64,000 bases of DNA from RXIX01 sp003989075 (lineage in GTDB: Bacteria > Pseudomonadota > Gammaproteobacteria > Competibacterales > Competibacteraceae). Of the stretch, positions 1 through 9,533 are shown in pieces. Both the position numbers and the translations under genes were made by a program. The notes under the pieces are model-generated. The model was not told the DNA's origin. It did no database searches and worked only from the letters and a program-made list of their open reading frames with translations. Positions within the stretch are counted from its first letter, which is position 1. Each line of letters starts with the position of its first letter. Location of the stretch: positions 1 to 64,000 of the forward strand of contig JAKOYN010000136.1 in assembly GCA_029780415.1 (NCBI GenBank), in the 5' to 3' direction.

Positions 1-375
1 TCCAGTAACGCCACCAAGCGCATCGAGACCCTGGTCAAGACCATTCAGGCTGATACCAACGAGGCGGTGATCTCGATGGAAAAGAGCACTGCCGAAGTGG
101 TCAGCGGTGCCGGTCTGGCTGAAAAGGCTGGCGAAGCGCTGGAGGAAATCGAAAAGGTGTCCGCCAATCTGGCCGAACTGATTGACGAGATTTCCAAGTC
201 CGCCGGTCAGGTGTCGGAGATGGCGTCGCGGGTATCCGGGGCGATGATCTCCATCAACGAGATCACCGGCCAGACCGCCGAGAGCAGCGTGGCGACCGCA
301 TCGGCCATCGGCAAGCTTAATCAGTTGGCGCAGGAGTTGCGCCAGTCGGTGGCCGGTTTCCGGCTGCCGGATTGA
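1..375 (+). CDS. pilJ: PilJ, type IV pilus methyl-accepting chemotaxis protein (C-terminal end only)
   Basis: The frame is open from base 1 and stops at 373-375, so only the last 124 residues are present. They form the distal arm of an MCP signalling hairpin, with a heptad-like alternation of Ala, Glu, Ile and Ser and a segment reading RIETLVKTIQADTNEAV near the start. From memory this matches Pseudomonas PilJ closely, and the protein ends on a short GFRLPD tail as PilJ does. PilJ is the inner-membrane receptor of the Pil-Chp system that controls type IV pilus extension and, through cAMP, surface responses. The next gene, a ChpA-type kinase, supports the assignment. The sensory domain and membrane segments lie outside the window. 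Confidence 0.85.
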   Translation, partial: SSNATKRIETLVKTIQADTNEAVISMEKSTAEVVSGAGLAEKAGEALEEIEKVSANLAELIDEISKSAGQVSEMASRVSGAMISINEITGQTAESSVATASAIGKLNQLAQELRQSVAGFRLPD

Positions 376-398
376 GGCGGCGATCCTGGGACCATGAG

Positions 399-440
399 CC
401 GGGAGGCGGGCGCATGTTGCACCGACCGATCGCCTCCCGG
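399..440 (+). other. Inter-cistronic stem-loop between pilJ and chpA
   Basis: A perfect 10-bp inverted repeat, CCGGGAGGCG at 399-408 and CGCCTCCCGG at 431-440, encloses a 22-base loop. No T-run follows, so it is not a standard intrinsic terminator. It could be a processing or attenuation element that sets chpA expression relative to pilJ. It lies 32 bases before the chpA ribosome site GGAGG at 473-477. Confidence 0.4.
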
Positions 441-484
441 CCACGGCGGTCTGCTGGGCGGGATTCCCGCGCGGAGGTAGGGTG

Positions 485-3400
485 ATGATTTCAGGTCGTG
501 TCGCCGACAACTCACTGGGTGCCATCAAGGACGACCTGCTGCTTGCGCTGCAGCGGATTCAACTGGACCTGGAGTCGTATCGCGAGGATCCCGCCGAGAC
601 GGCGTCGCTGGAGGCGATACTCGACGCCATCGATCAGATTCGCGGGCCGCTGGCCGTGCTCGATCACCGCGAGGCGGTCGCTCTGCTGGAGGCCATGCAC
701 GCCCTGACCGTCGACTGGATTGCCCACCCAGGCGCCGCACAGCCGGATCTGCTGGCGCAGGCCGCGGAGCGGCTTGATGCTTATCTGAGCGGCGCCCTGT
801 CGCCGGGGCAGCGCCGCACCGAGGTGGAACTGTCCAAGCTGATTGAAGCCCTGCGGCAGGCGCATTCCCAGCACAGTTCAGTGGCGGCCGGGGCGCGGTC
901 CAATGGCGGCGGTGTCCTGCCGGTTCTTGAACAGGCCCTGCAGGATCTGCGGCAGGCGGTAGCCGAGCATCTGGAGGGCCATGCTGAGCACCCGGTTGCC
1001 TGGGAACACTTTCGGCACCAGGCTCGTGCGTTCACGGCACAGTTGGGTGAGCGCAACGGGGCTGATGTGCGGGAACGGCTGAATCGGCTCGACCGGGTTG
1101 CCGCGCAACTGGCCGAAGGATCCGCTGCTGAAGTCTATGGGCCCCTGGCCGCCGAGGTCTGTGCGGAAATTCTGGCCGGTGTTGGGCACTGTCTGGCGCC
1201 GCTGGCTGCAGGTGAGCCGGCCCCTGAGAATATCCTGGTTGCGGCTGATGAACAGTTGAACCGCATGGAAACACTTCTGAAACATCCCACGGTTGCGCCT
1301 GCTGCACTGTCCCGCACCACTGTGCTGCCCGCGCCCGAGTCGATTGGATGCCTGCCGGAAAATTTCCAGGACATGGGCATCGAACTGCCGGAATTCGATT
1401 TCGATATGCATCCGCCTGCTCCTGAGTCATATTCATCCCGTGTCGATCAGGTGGCGCCTGCTGCGCCACGACCCGCACCGCCGCCCGCGTCTGTGCCCAG
1501 CCTGATCGATATGATCGGTCTGACCGAGGCCGACCCGGAATTTATCGAGGTCTTCCTCGAAGAAGCCCAGGGTGAGCTGGTCACCATCCGCGACAATCTG
1601 GCGATCTGGCGCAGTGATCTGGAAGATCGCGCGGCGCTGACCACCATCCGGCGCGCCTTTCATACCCTGAAGGGCAGCGGGCGCATGGTCGGAGCGATGG
1701 TCATTGGCGATTTCGCCTGGGAATTTGAGAACCTGCTCAATCAGGTGCTGAACGCTGAGCTGCATCCGAGCATGGCGATTGCCGATGCGGTGGCGGCGGC
1801 GGTTGAGGCGCTGTCGCCACTGGTTGGGGAAACACCGCTGCACGGTACCGAGCTGGAGGTTCTGCCGCTGCTGGTAGCACGGGTGCGCAGTCTGCCGCAG
1901 ACGGTGGAGGCGGAACCCGAACCCAGTGTGGCGCCGATGTTGCCGTCGCTGGTGCCGGGCCTTGATCCGGAATTCCTGGATGTGTTCCTTGAGGAAGCCC
2001 GTGGCGAGGTCGCGGCTATCCACGAGCAGTTGCCGGTCTGGCGGCAGCGGCCCGAAGACCGTGCGGTGCTGTCAATAATCCGGCGGGCTTTCCATACGCT
2101 CAAGGGCAGTGGCCGGGTGGTGGGTGCTACCCTGATCGGCGATCTGGCCGGCGAGTTTGAAACGCTGGTCAACGCAGTGCTGAGCGGCACGGTCCCGGCC
2201 AGCGCTGATGTCACGGGTCTGATTGCGGAAGCCGCCCAGGCCCTGGATGTGCTGCTGGGTTCGGAGCCGGTGCACGAAGAGATCGGCGCCCTGACCCAGC
2301 GCCTGAGCAGGCGCGCCATCGACCTGCGCAGCAGCCCGCCGGTCATCGAGCATCTCGAACCCGCCGCACCGCTTCCCAAACCGCCCGAACCGGTTGCAGA
2401 GACGCCGCCCGTTGTGGCGGCACCGCGGGTCATCGCCCTGCCGCTGCCGGAGCCGGAGCCGGTAGCGCCGCCCGTGCCCGCACCCAGTATGGAAATGGCC
2501 TCTGCACAGCTGGCCAGCATTGATCCGGAACTGGCGCAGGTGTTCCAGTACGAAGCTGCGGAAATTCTCGACGGCAGCGATGCTCTGCTGCAGCGCCTCG
2601 GCAGCGAACCTGATAGCACTGTGCTGCTGAACGATCTGCGCCGGGGCATGCATACCCTCAAGGGCAGCTCGCGCCTGACCGGCTTCATGGTGATTGGCGA
2701 TCTGGCTCATGCCGCCGAATCGGTGCTCGACGCGCTCGGCAAGAATGCCGTGCCGGTGACGCCGGTGATTCTGGAAACCCTGCAGAACACCCTGGACCGG
2801 CTGAACCGGATGCTGGCCGAAGCCGGTGGCGGCAGCTATCCGGCACCCGCCACCGATTTGATGCAGGATCTGCTGCGTCTGGCCGATGCGGTCGGTAGCG
2901 GTCAGGCTATCGAGAGCTTGCCATCACCGGTCGTACCGGTCGAGGCCGCAGCTACCGCAGTGCCGGAAACCGCGCCCGTTGCGGCCATGACCGAGCTCGA
3001 CCAGGAACTGGTCCAGGTCTTCCAGAGCGAAGCGGCCGAAATTCTCGACTCCAGCGACGTGATCCTGCAGCGCCTGGCGGTCGAACCCGATAACAGCGAG
3101 CTGCTTAACAATCTGCGCCGCGAGATGCACACCCTTAAGGGCAGCTCGCGCCTGGCCGGTTTTATGAGCGTCGGCGATCTGGCTCATGCCGCTGAATCGG
3201 TGCTCGATGCGCTCGGCAAGGGTACCCTGAGCAATACGCCGCCGGTACTGGAACAGTTGCAACTGGCCCTCGACCGCCTGCACCGCATGCTGGTCGGGGT
3301 GCGTGAGGGCGTGCAGCCACCGCCACAGACCGAGCAGATCGAGGCGCTGCATGCCCTGCTCGGCGGCAAGCCCCAGGAGCGGATCAAGCCGGTGGCCGCC

Positions 3401-5332
3401 GTGGTGGCCGCTGCCGCGACGGCCATGGCCAGCGCTGCCGCCGCGCCAAAAGCTGCCGTGGGCGTCGAGGCCCCGGCCGCTGCCGATGCCATCCGGGTCA
3501 GTGCCGCGCTGCTCAATAGCTTGGTCAACCAGATGGGCGAGAGCAGTATTTTCCGCGCCCGCATTGACCAGGGTGTCGGTGCGATGAGCAACCACTTGGG
3601 CGAATTCGAGCAGACCATTAGCCGTCTGCGCCGCCAGGTCACACACCTTGCGACCCAGGCCGAGGCGCGCATCCAGTCACGCCAGGACTACAGCACCAAG
3701 GCCCACCAGCAGGAATTTGACCCGCTGGAGCTGGACCGCTTTACCGAACTGCAGCAGCTCAGCCGCTCGCTGATGGAAATCGCCGACGACCTGAGCAACA
3801 TCGGCAATACCCTCGGCGAGCATGCCCGCGACATCACTACGCTGCTCGATCAGCAGGCCAAGGTCAACAAGGAAATCCAGCAGGGCCTGATGCGTACCGG
3901 CATGGTGCGTTTTGGCAGCATCATTCCGCGTCTGCGCCGGGTGGTGCGCCAGTCGGCCCAGGAGCTGGGCAAGCGCGCCGAGTTGCTGGTCGGAGGCGAG
4001 GAGGCCGAGGTCGACCGTACCGTGCTGGAAAACATGCTGGCGCCGCTGGAGCACATGCTGCGCAACTCGCTGGCGCACGGTATCGAAACCCCGGAACAGC
4101 GTCGCGCCGCCGGCAAGTCCGACATTGGCACCATCAGCCTGAGCCTGCGCCGGGAAGGCGCCGAACTGGTGCTGGAACTGGGCGATGATGGCGGTGGCCT
4201 GCATCTCGATGCCATTCGCCGCAAGGGCGAGGAGAAGGGCCTGATCGAACCCGGGCAGGTGATCAGTCAGGATGAGCTGATTGCTCTGCTGCTGCGCCCC
4301 GGTTTTTCCACCGCCACCACGGTGACGCAGATCTCCGGGCGTGGCGTCGGCATGGACGTGGTCAATGCCGCGATTCGCGCCATGCGCGGCGCGCTCCTGA
4401 TCCAGACCGAATCCGGCCAGGGCACCCGCTTCGTCATCCGCCTGCCGTTCTCGCTGTCGGTCACCCAGGCGCTGCTGGTCAAGGCCGGCGAATCCATCTT
4501 CGCCATCCCGCTGCTGAGCATCGAACTGGTCACCCGCCTGCGCGAGGAGCATTTCAAGGCCTATCTGGCCGGCGAGCAGATCCAGCACACCCACAACGAC
4601 CGCCGCTATCCGGTGCATAACCTGGGCATCCTGATTGGCAGCGAGCACATTGTGCCCTTCGAGGAAGTGGGTGACCGGCGCCCGCCGACCCTGCTGTTCC
4701 GCAGCGCCGAGGCCAGCGCCGCCCTGCAGGTTGAACAGGTGCTCGGCAATCAGGAAATCATCGTCAAGCCGGTCGGGCCGCAGTTCAACGGCGTGCCCGG
4801 CATCTCTGGCGCTACCGTGCTCGGCGATGGCCGAGTGGTGGTGGTGCTGGAACTGGCGGCCCTGGTGCGTAACATCGGCTCGCAGTTGCAAAAGCAGGCT
4901 GAGAGCCGCGCCCTGCGCGTGGCGCGCCAGGAATCGCGCCCGGAGAAGCTCACCGTCATGGTCATCGACGACTCGATCACCATGCGCAAGGTGACCGCCC
5001 GCATCCTCGAACGGCACAATATCGAGGTGGTCACCGCCAAGGACGGTATGGACGCGGTAGCGCTGCTGCAGAATCAGGTGCCGGATCTGGCGATTCTCGA
5101 CATCGAGATGCCGCGCATGGATGGTTTCGAAGTGATCGCCCATGTGCGCAACCAGCCCCTGCTGCAGCATCTACCGATTATCATGGTGACTTCGCGCGGT
5201 GGCGAGAAGCACCGCGAGCGCGCGATACGCCTCGGGGTCAACGATTACCTGACCAAGCCCTACCAGGAAGAGCAGCTGATGCAATCGATCCGCAAGATTC
5301 TCGGCGAGCGTGCCCTGGAGCTGATCACCTGA
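485..5332 (+). CDS. chpA: ChpA-like hybrid chemosensory histidine kinase (4 Hpt, HATPase, CheW, REC)
   Basis: This is a CheA-type kinase of about 1615 residues for type IV pilus control. Four Hpt domains carry the phospho-acceptor motif HTLKGS, with histidines near residues 393, 537, 723 and 882 (ATG at 485 as residue 1). A dimerisation/P3-like region follows, then a HATPase domain with an N-box around Asn1194 (RNSLAHGIE) and a G2 box GRGVGMDVV, a CheW domain, and a C-terminal receiver with phospho-Asp about 1539 (ILDIEMPRMDG) and the conserved Lys about 1591 (YLTKPY). ATG 485 sits 7 bases after GGAGG; a GTG at 482 is the alternative. P. aeruginosa ChpA is much longer (about 2470 residues) with more phosphotransfer domains, so this is a compact version. 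Alternating Pro/Ala-rich linkers separate the Hpt units. Confidence 0.93.
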   Translation: MISGRVADNSLGAIKDDLLLALQRIQLDLESYREDPAETASLEAILDAIDQIRGPLAVLDHREAVALLEAMHALTVDWIAHPGAAQPDLLAQAAERLDAYLSGALSPGQRRTEVELSKLIEALRQAHSQHSSVAAGARSNGGGVLPVLEQALQDLRQAVAEHLEGHAEHPVAWEHFRHQARAFTAQLGERNGADVRERLNRLDRVAAQLAEGSAAEVYGPLAAEVCAEILAGVGHCLAPLAAGEPAPENILVAADEQLNRMETLLKHPTVAPAALSRTTVLPAPESIGCLPENFQDMGIELPEFDFDMHPPAPESYSSRVDQVAPAAPRPAPPPASVPSLIDMIGLTEADPEFIEVFLEEAQGELVTIRDNLAIWRSDLEDRAALTTIRRAFHTLKGSGRMVGAMVIGDFAWEFENLLNQVLNAELHPSMAIADAVAAAVEALSPLVGETPLHGTELEVLPLLVARVRSLPQTVEAEPEPSVAPMLPSLVPGLDPEFLDVFLEEARGEVAAIHEQLPVWRQRPEDRAVLSIIRRAFHTLKGSGRVVGATLIGDLAGEFETLVNAVLSGTVPASADVTGLIAEAAQALDVLLGSEPVHEEIGALTQRLSRRAIDLRSSPPVIEHLEPAAPLPKPPEPVAETPPVVAAPRVIALPLPEPEPVAPPVPAPSMEMASAQLASIDPELAQVFQYEAAEILDGSDALLQRLGSEPDSTVLLNDLRRGMHTLKGSSRLTGFMVIGDLAHAAESVLDALGKNAVPVTPVILETLQNTLDRLNRMLAEAGGGSYPAPATDLMQDLLRLADAVGSGQAIESLPSPVVPVEAAATAVPETAPVAAMTELDQELVQVFQSEAAEILDSSDVILQRLAVEPDNSELLNNLRREMHTLKGSSRLAGFMSVGDLAHAAESVLDALGKGTLSNTPPVLEQLQLALDRLHRMLVGVREGVQPPPQTEQIEALHALLGGKPQERIKPVAAVVAAAATAMASAAAAPKAAVGVEAPAAADAIRVSAALLNSLVNQMGESSIFRARIDQGVGAMSNHLGEFEQTISRLRRQVTHLATQAEARIQSRQDYSTKAHQQEFDPLELDRFTELQQLSRSLMEIADDLSNIGNTLGEHARDITTLLDQQAKVNKEIQQGLMRTGMVRFGSIIPRLRRVVRQSAQELGKRAELLVGGEEAEVDRTVLENMLAPLEHMLRNSLAHGIETPEQRRAAGKSDIGTISLSLRREGAELVLELGDDGGGLHLDAIRRKGEEKGLIEPGQVISQDELIALLLRPGFSTATTVTQISGRGVGMDVVNAAIRAMRGALLIQTESGQGTRFVIRLPFSLSVTQALLVKAGESIFAIPLLSIELVTRLREEHFKAYLAGEQIQHTHNDRRYPVHNLGILIGSEHIVPFEEVGDRRPPTLLFRSAEASAALQVEQVLGNQEIIVKPVGPQFNGVPGISGATVLGDGRVVVVLELAALVRNIGSQLQKQAESRALRVARQESRPEKLTVMVIDDSITMRKVTARILERHNIEVVTAKDGMDAVALLQNQVPDLAILDIEMPRMDGFEVIAHVRNQPLLQHLPIIMVTSRGGEKHRERAIRLGVNDYLTKPYQEEQLMQSIRKILGERALELIT
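1531..2262 (+). repeat. Tandem Hpt repeat pair A inside chpA
   Basis: Two Hpt units with active histidine codons at 1661 and 2093 are 432 bases (144 codons) apart. Both share the patterns DPEF, VFLEEA and HTLKGSGR(M/V)VGA, and are closer to each other than to the second pair. Boundaries are approximate. Confidence 0.7.
2521..3307 (+). repeat. Tandem Hpt repeat pair B inside chpA
   Basis: Two Hpt units with active histidine codons at 2651 and 3128 are offset by 477 bases (159 codons). They share HTLKGSSRL and are nearly identical in DNA around 2704-2742 and 3181-3219, which points to a fairly recent tandem duplication. Boundaries are approximate. Confidence 0.75.
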
Positions 5333-5354
5333 CGCGCGCCAAGCGCCCTTGTCC

Positions 5355-5837
5355 ATGGATACCGTTATGGAACCGTCAATTCTGCGTTGCCTGCTGATTG
5401 CGGTGCAGGGTGGCCAGCTGGTGCTGCCCAGCAGTCTGGTTGTTGAGGTGCTGCCCTTTGCCACGCCGCTGCGCATCGAGTCCGCGCCGCACTGGGTGGT
5501 GGGCGCCATGCTCTGGCATAACCTGACCACACCGCTGATCAGCCTGGGGCGGCTGATCTTCCGGGTCGCGCCCGAGTCCGACCTGAACTCGCGGATCATC
5601 ATCGTCAATACCCTGGGTACCGACTCCAAACTGCCCCATTTTGGCATTCTCGGCACCTCGGCACCGCGCCCGTTCAACCTGCAGCGCCACGAGATCACCC
5701 TGGATCCGGAGGTGCCCGAGGCTGAGCAGCGGCGTCCGGGCATCCTGAGCTGGGCCCGCTACCACGAGCAGTCACTGATCATTCCCGATCTGGAAGCTAT
5801 CGAAGGGGTGCTGCAACCCCTGGTTCGCCGGGCCTGA
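5355..5837 (+). CDS. chpC: CheW-like adaptor, ChpC type
   Basis: A 160-residue single-domain protein with the hydrophobic beta pattern of CheW. Examples are LLIAVQGGQLVLPSS near the N-terminus and WVVGAMLWHNLTTPLISL in the middle, where CheW proteins carry their GxxxxRG(x)PL-like loop. It starts 22 bases after the chpA stop and so belongs to the chemosensory operon. ChpC is the usual second CheW protein of Pil-Chp systems, and no methyltransferase (PilK) or methylesterase (ChpB) is present here. ATG 5355 is chosen; TTG 5349 and ATG 5367 are alternatives, and none has a strong ribosome site. The CheW family call is solid, the ChpC name rests on context. Confidence 0.75.
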   Translation: MDTVMEPSILRCLLIAVQGGQLVLPSSLVVEVLPFATPLRIESAPHWVVGAMLWHNLTTPLISLGRLIFRVAPESDLNSRIIIVNTLGTDSKLPHFGILGTSAPRPFNLQRHEITLDPEVPEAEQRRPGILSWARYHEQSLIIPDLEAIEGVLQPLVRRA

Positions 5838-5866
5838 GCGATGCGCATGCGTGACCTGGCGCGCCC

Positions 5867-8800
5867 ATGCGGCTGAGCAGGATCAAGCTGTCGGGCTTCA
5901 AGTCCTTTGTTGATCCTGCGGTGCTGCAGTTGCCCGGCAATCTGGTCGGCATCGTCGGTCCCAATGGCTGCGGCAAGTCCAATGTCATCGACGCCGTGCG
6001 CTGGGTGATGGGTGAAAGTTCGGCGCGCAGCCTGCGCGGCGAGACCATGACCGACGTGATCTTCAACGGTGCGGCCAGCCGCAAGCCGGTCGGTCAGGCC
6101 TCCATCGAGCTGGTGTTTGATAACAGCCAGGGCCGGCTCGGTGGACCCTGGGCGAGCTATGCCGAGATTGCCGTGCGCCGTCTGGTTGGCCGCGATGGCC
6201 AGTCCAGCTATTTTCTCAACGGCAGCCGCTGCCGGCGCCGCGATATTGCCGACCTGTTCCTCGGCACCGGTCTGGGTCCGCGCAGCTATGCCATCATCGA
6301 GCAGGGCATGATCTCGCGGGTGATCGAGGCGCGACCGGAAGACCTGCGCCTGTTCCTGGAGGAAGCCGCCGGCATTTCCAGGTACAAGGATCGGCGCCGC
6401 GAAACCGAAACCCGCATTCGCCATACCCGCGACAATCTGGAACGGCTCAATGACGTGCGCGAAGAACTGGGCCGGCAGTTGCAGCACCTGCAGCGCCAGG
6501 CCCGCGCCGCTGAACAATACCGCAATTACCGTGCTGAGGAACGCCGGCTGCGTGCCGAACTGCTGGCTCTGCGCTGGCGGACCCTGCGGGTGGATCTGGA
6601 CGCCCAGATCCGGCAGTTGCGCGAGCAGGAAACCGCCCTGGAAGCCTGGATAACCGCGCAGCGCCATCTGGATACACGGCTGGAAGCGGAGCGGCTGGCG
6701 CGTACCGCTGCCAGTGATGCCTGTGGCGACGCGCAGGCGCGCTGCTATCAGGCCGGTGCCGAAATCAGCCGTCTGGAACAGTATCTGAGCCACCAGCGCG
6801 AGCTGCGCCGCCGCCATGCCGATGATGCCCGCCAGACCGCTGCTGAGCTGGCCCGGATCGAGGTGCAGCGCGAACAGGATCTGGCGCAGCGTGAGCAGTT
6901 GCGCGCCGAACTGGCTGCTGCCGGTCCTGAGCAGGTGCGGGTGCAGGCTGCCGAGGTCGAGGCCGCTGCTGCGCTGGCCACCGCTGAGGTGCTGCTGCGC
7001 GAGGACCAGGCGGCCTGGGAGGATTGCGGGCGCCGCTGCAGTGATGCTCAGCGTCAGGCTGAGGTGGAGCGTACCCGCATCGAGCATCTGGAGCGGCAGT
7101 TGCTGCAGGGCGCGCGGCGCCGCGAGCGCCTGGAACTGGAGCAGGCGCAGCTGGCGCAGGGCGATGAGGAACTGGAGCTGGAGGAGCGGCGCGAGGCCGA
7201 AGAACAGGCGGCGATCGTGCTCGCCGATCATCAGGCGCGGTTGCTGGAGGTGGAAAGCGAACTGGCCGCGACCCGTGCCGCGCAGCAGCAGGGTGCCGCT
7301 GCCCTGCAGGAATTGCGCACGCGTGTGCAGACCGGCCGCGGACGTCTGGAGGCGTTGCGTACCCTGCAGGAAGCCGCGCTGGGACGGCAAGCTGATGTGG
7401 CTGGCGCGTGGCTGCGTACCCAGGGCCTGGACGCCGCGCCGCGTCTGGCAGAACACCTGACGGTGGAGCCGGGCTGGGAGCGGGCGGTGGAAGCGGCCCT
7501 GTCCGGTTGGCTGGATGCGGTGTGTGTGCCGGAGCTGAAGGGGCCGGCTGGCGCCATCGCCGAGCTGCACGCGGGCCGGCTGGGCCTGTTCGCGCCGCCG
7601 GAATCGACTGCTGCATCCACGGAGGATGGCACTCTCGCTGAGCGGGTCACGGCACCGTGGTCGCTGGCGTCACTGCTGGCGGGCATCGATACCGCAGCGA
7701 CGCTGGAAGAGGCACTGGCGCGGCGTGCAAGCCTGGCTGCGGGTGAGCGACTGGTCACTCCGGAAGGCGTGCTGTGCACCCGTGACGCTGTGCGGCTGGT
7801 GCGCGATACCGAATCCGGAGTGCTGGCGCGGGAGCGGGAAATTCACGAGCGCGAAGCGGCGCTGGCGGTGGACGAGGTCGCGCTGGCGCGGCAGGGTGTG
7901 GAGATGGAGGCGCTGAGCGCGCAGCTGCACAGCCTGGAGCAGGCGCGCCGCGAGGCGCAGCAGCAGGTGAATCAGGGGCATCGCGATCATGCCCAGGCGC
8001 AGGGTCTCTTGCAGGCGGCGCAGTCCCGCGCCGAAACCGCCTGCACGCGCCGCGCCGCGCTGGCCGAGGAGTGCGCCGAACTCGATGAGCAGAACGCGAG
8101 CGATCAGGAGCAGTTGCAGCAGGTGCGGCTGCGTCTGGAAGAGGTGTTGCTGGAGCTGGAGAGTGGCCGCAACGAACAGGTGGCCCTGGGCAGCGCCCGC
8201 GAGCAGCGTCAGCAGCAGTTGCGCCAGTGCCGGGCCGTGGCCGACACCGCCCGGCAGGCGGTAGCGCGTGGTCAGGCGGCGCTGGAGGCGCTGCGCCTGC
8301 AATGGACGGCGACCGATGCGGCGCTGGAACGGCTGGACGCGCAGCAGCGCCAGTTGCGCGAGCGGCAGCAGCGGCTGGACACCGAGCCGGGCACGGTGAG
8401 CGATGACATCCTGGTCAATGCCGAGGCTGATCTGGGCGAATGGCTGGAAACGCGCCTCGCCGCCGAGCGCGCTTTGCAGGAAGCCCGCCAGGATCTGGCC
8501 AGCCGCGATGCCAGTCTGCAGGCGCTGGAGCAGGAACGCAGCCGCAGCGAGCGCGAGATCGACGCGCAGCGCCAGCGGATCGAAGCGCAGCGGCTGGCGC
8601 TGGGCGAGGCCCGGGTACGCGAGCAGCATCTGTGTGAGCAGTTGCAGGCCCTGGATACCACGCCCGAGGCGCTGGTGCCGACGCTGCCAGCCGTGGCGGA
8701 GGAGGGCACCTGGCTGGTGCGCCTGGAGCAACTGGAGCGGCGCATTCAGCGGCTCGGACCGATCAACCTGGCCGCTATCGAGGAATTCGCCCAGTTGTCG

Positions 8801-9370
8801 GAGCGCAAGCAGTATCTCGATGCCCAGGATGCCGATCTGCTGGAAGCGCTGGCCACTCTGGAGAATGCGATGCGCAAGATGGATCGTGAGACCCGCGCCC
8901 GCTTTCGCGAAACCTTTGAGCAGGTCAATGCTGGCCTGCAGGAACTGTTTCCACGACTCTTCGGCGGCGGTCAGGCGCATCTGGAGCTGACCCAGGAGGA
9001 TATGCTGGAGGCCGGGGTCACGATCATGGCCAAGCCGCCCGGCAAGCGTATCGGCTCGATCACCCTGCTGTCGGGTGGCGAGAAGGCGCTGACTGCAGTG
9101 GCTCTGGTATTCGCGATTTTTCAGCTCAATCCGGCGCCGTTTTGCCTGCTCGACGAGGTGGATGCACCGCTGGATGAGGCCAATGTCGGCCGTTTTGGCG
9201 CGCTGGTACGCGATATGTCGACGCGGGTGCAGTTCATCTTCATCACCCACAACAAGGCAACCATGGAAATCGCCCAGCACCTGATTGGCGTGACCATGCA
9301 GGAACCGGGTGTGTCCCGGCTGGTGGCAGTCGATGTCGACGCGGCGGCGCAACTGGCCGGCGTGGGCTGA
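5867..9370 (+). CDS. smc: Chromosome segregation ATPase SMC
   Basis: A 1167-residue SMC of normal length. The N-terminal ATPase half has the typical start MRLSRIKLSGFKSFVD and a Walker A GPNGCGKS at about residues 31-38. Two long Arg/Glu/Gln/Ala-rich coiled coils flank a hinge at about residues 515-640. The C-terminal half has the signature LLSGGEKAL around residue 1069 and Walker B CLLDEVDAPLDEAN around Asp1096-Glu1097. SMC with ScpA and ScpB forms the bacterial condensin that organises replicated origins. ScpA and ScpB are encoded in this window at 20499-21893, so the complex is complete. No ribosome site is visible before ATG 5867, which lies 29 bases after chpC. Confidence 0.97.
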   Translation: MRLSRIKLSGFKSFVDPAVLQLPGNLVGIVGPNGCGKSNVIDAVRWVMGESSARSLRGETMTDVIFNGAASRKPVGQASIELVFDNSQGRLGGPWASYAEIAVRRLVGRDGQSSYFLNGSRCRRRDIADLFLGTGLGPRSYAIIEQGMISRVIEARPEDLRLFLEEAAGISRYKDRRRETETRIRHTRDNLERLNDVREELGRQLQHLQRQARAAEQYRNYRAEERRLRAELLALRWRTLRVDLDAQIRQLREQETALEAWITAQRHLDTRLEAERLARTAASDACGDAQARCYQAGAEISRLEQYLSHQRELRRRHADDARQTAAELARIEVQREQDLAQREQLRAELAAAGPEQVRVQAAEVEAAAALATAEVLLREDQAAWEDCGRRCSDAQRQAEVERTRIEHLERQLLQGARRRERLELEQAQLAQGDEELELEERREAEEQAAIVLADHQARLLEVESELAATRAAQQQGAAALQELRTRVQTGRGRLEALRTLQEAALGRQADVAGAWLRTQGLDAAPRLAEHLTVEPGWERAVEAALSGWLDAVCVPELKGPAGAIAELHAGRLGLFAPPESTAASTEDGTLAERVTAPWSLASLLAGIDTAATLEEALARRASLAAGERLVTPEGVLCTRDAVRLVRDTESGVLAREREIHEREAALAVDEVALARQGVEMEALSAQLHSLEQARREAQQQVNQGHRDHAQAQGLLQAAQSRAETACTRRAALAEECAELDEQNASDQEQLQQVRLRLEEVLLELESGRNEQVALGSAREQRQQQLRQCRAVADTARQAVARGQAALEALRLQWTATDAALERLDAQQRQLRERQQRLDTEPGTVSDDILVNAEADLGEWLETRLAAERALQEARQDLASRDASLQALEQERSRSEREIDAQRQRIEAQRLALGEARVREQHLCEQLQALDTTPEALVPTLPAVAEEGTWLVRLEQLERRIQRLGPINLAAIEEFAQLSERKQYLDAQDADLLEALATLENAMRKMDRETRARFRETFEQVNAGLQELFPRLFGGGQAHLELTQEDMLEAGVTIMAKPPGKRIGSITLLSGGEKALTAVALVFAIFQLNPAPFCLLDEVDAPLDEANVGRFGALVRDMSTRVQFIFITHNKATMEIAQHLIGVTMQEPGVSRLVAVDVDAAAQLAGVG

Positions 9371-9388
9371 ATATCAGCCGTGCTACCT

Positions 9389-9417
9389 TTGTGAAAACCC
9401 CGGACTTTTAGTATATA
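9389..9417 (+). promoter_or_regulatory. Candidate sigma-70 promoter for zipA-ligA
   Basis: TTGTGA at 9389-9394 and TATATA at 9412-9417 are separated by 17 bases, in the 163-base AT-richer gap between smc and zipA. The -10 could instead be TATAAC at 9414. Predicted by eye only. Confidence 0.4.
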
Positions 9418-9432
9418 ACGTCATTAATAACC

Positions 9433-9468
9433 AAACCCCCGCCACTGCCGAGCAGTCGGCTGGGGTTT
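9433..9468 (+). other. Nested stem-loop in the smc-zipA gap
   Basis: Outer arms AAACCCC (9433-9439) and GGGGTTT (9462-9468) enclose an inner hairpin GCCGA-gcag-TCGGC (9447-9460). No T-run follows. It lies downstream of the candidate zipA promoter, so it may be a weak terminator of smc or a leader structure. Confidence 0.35.
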
Positions 9469-9533
9469 GCCATTCTCGGTGTTTATTGCGGTGAAATCTG
9501 ATTGCGACAGACGCAATCCGGGGCTTGTGATTC

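Noticed and set aside
3677..5170. Open frame of about 500 codons antisense to chpA
   Set aside because: Low-complexity His/Gln-rich translation without motifs; shadow of the kinase and receiver domains.
5759..7570. Long open frame of about 600 codons antisense to smc
   Set aside because: GC-rich coding DNA keeps the opposite strand open; the product is Gln/Leu/Arg-biased with no domain, and the sense frame is a perfect SMC.
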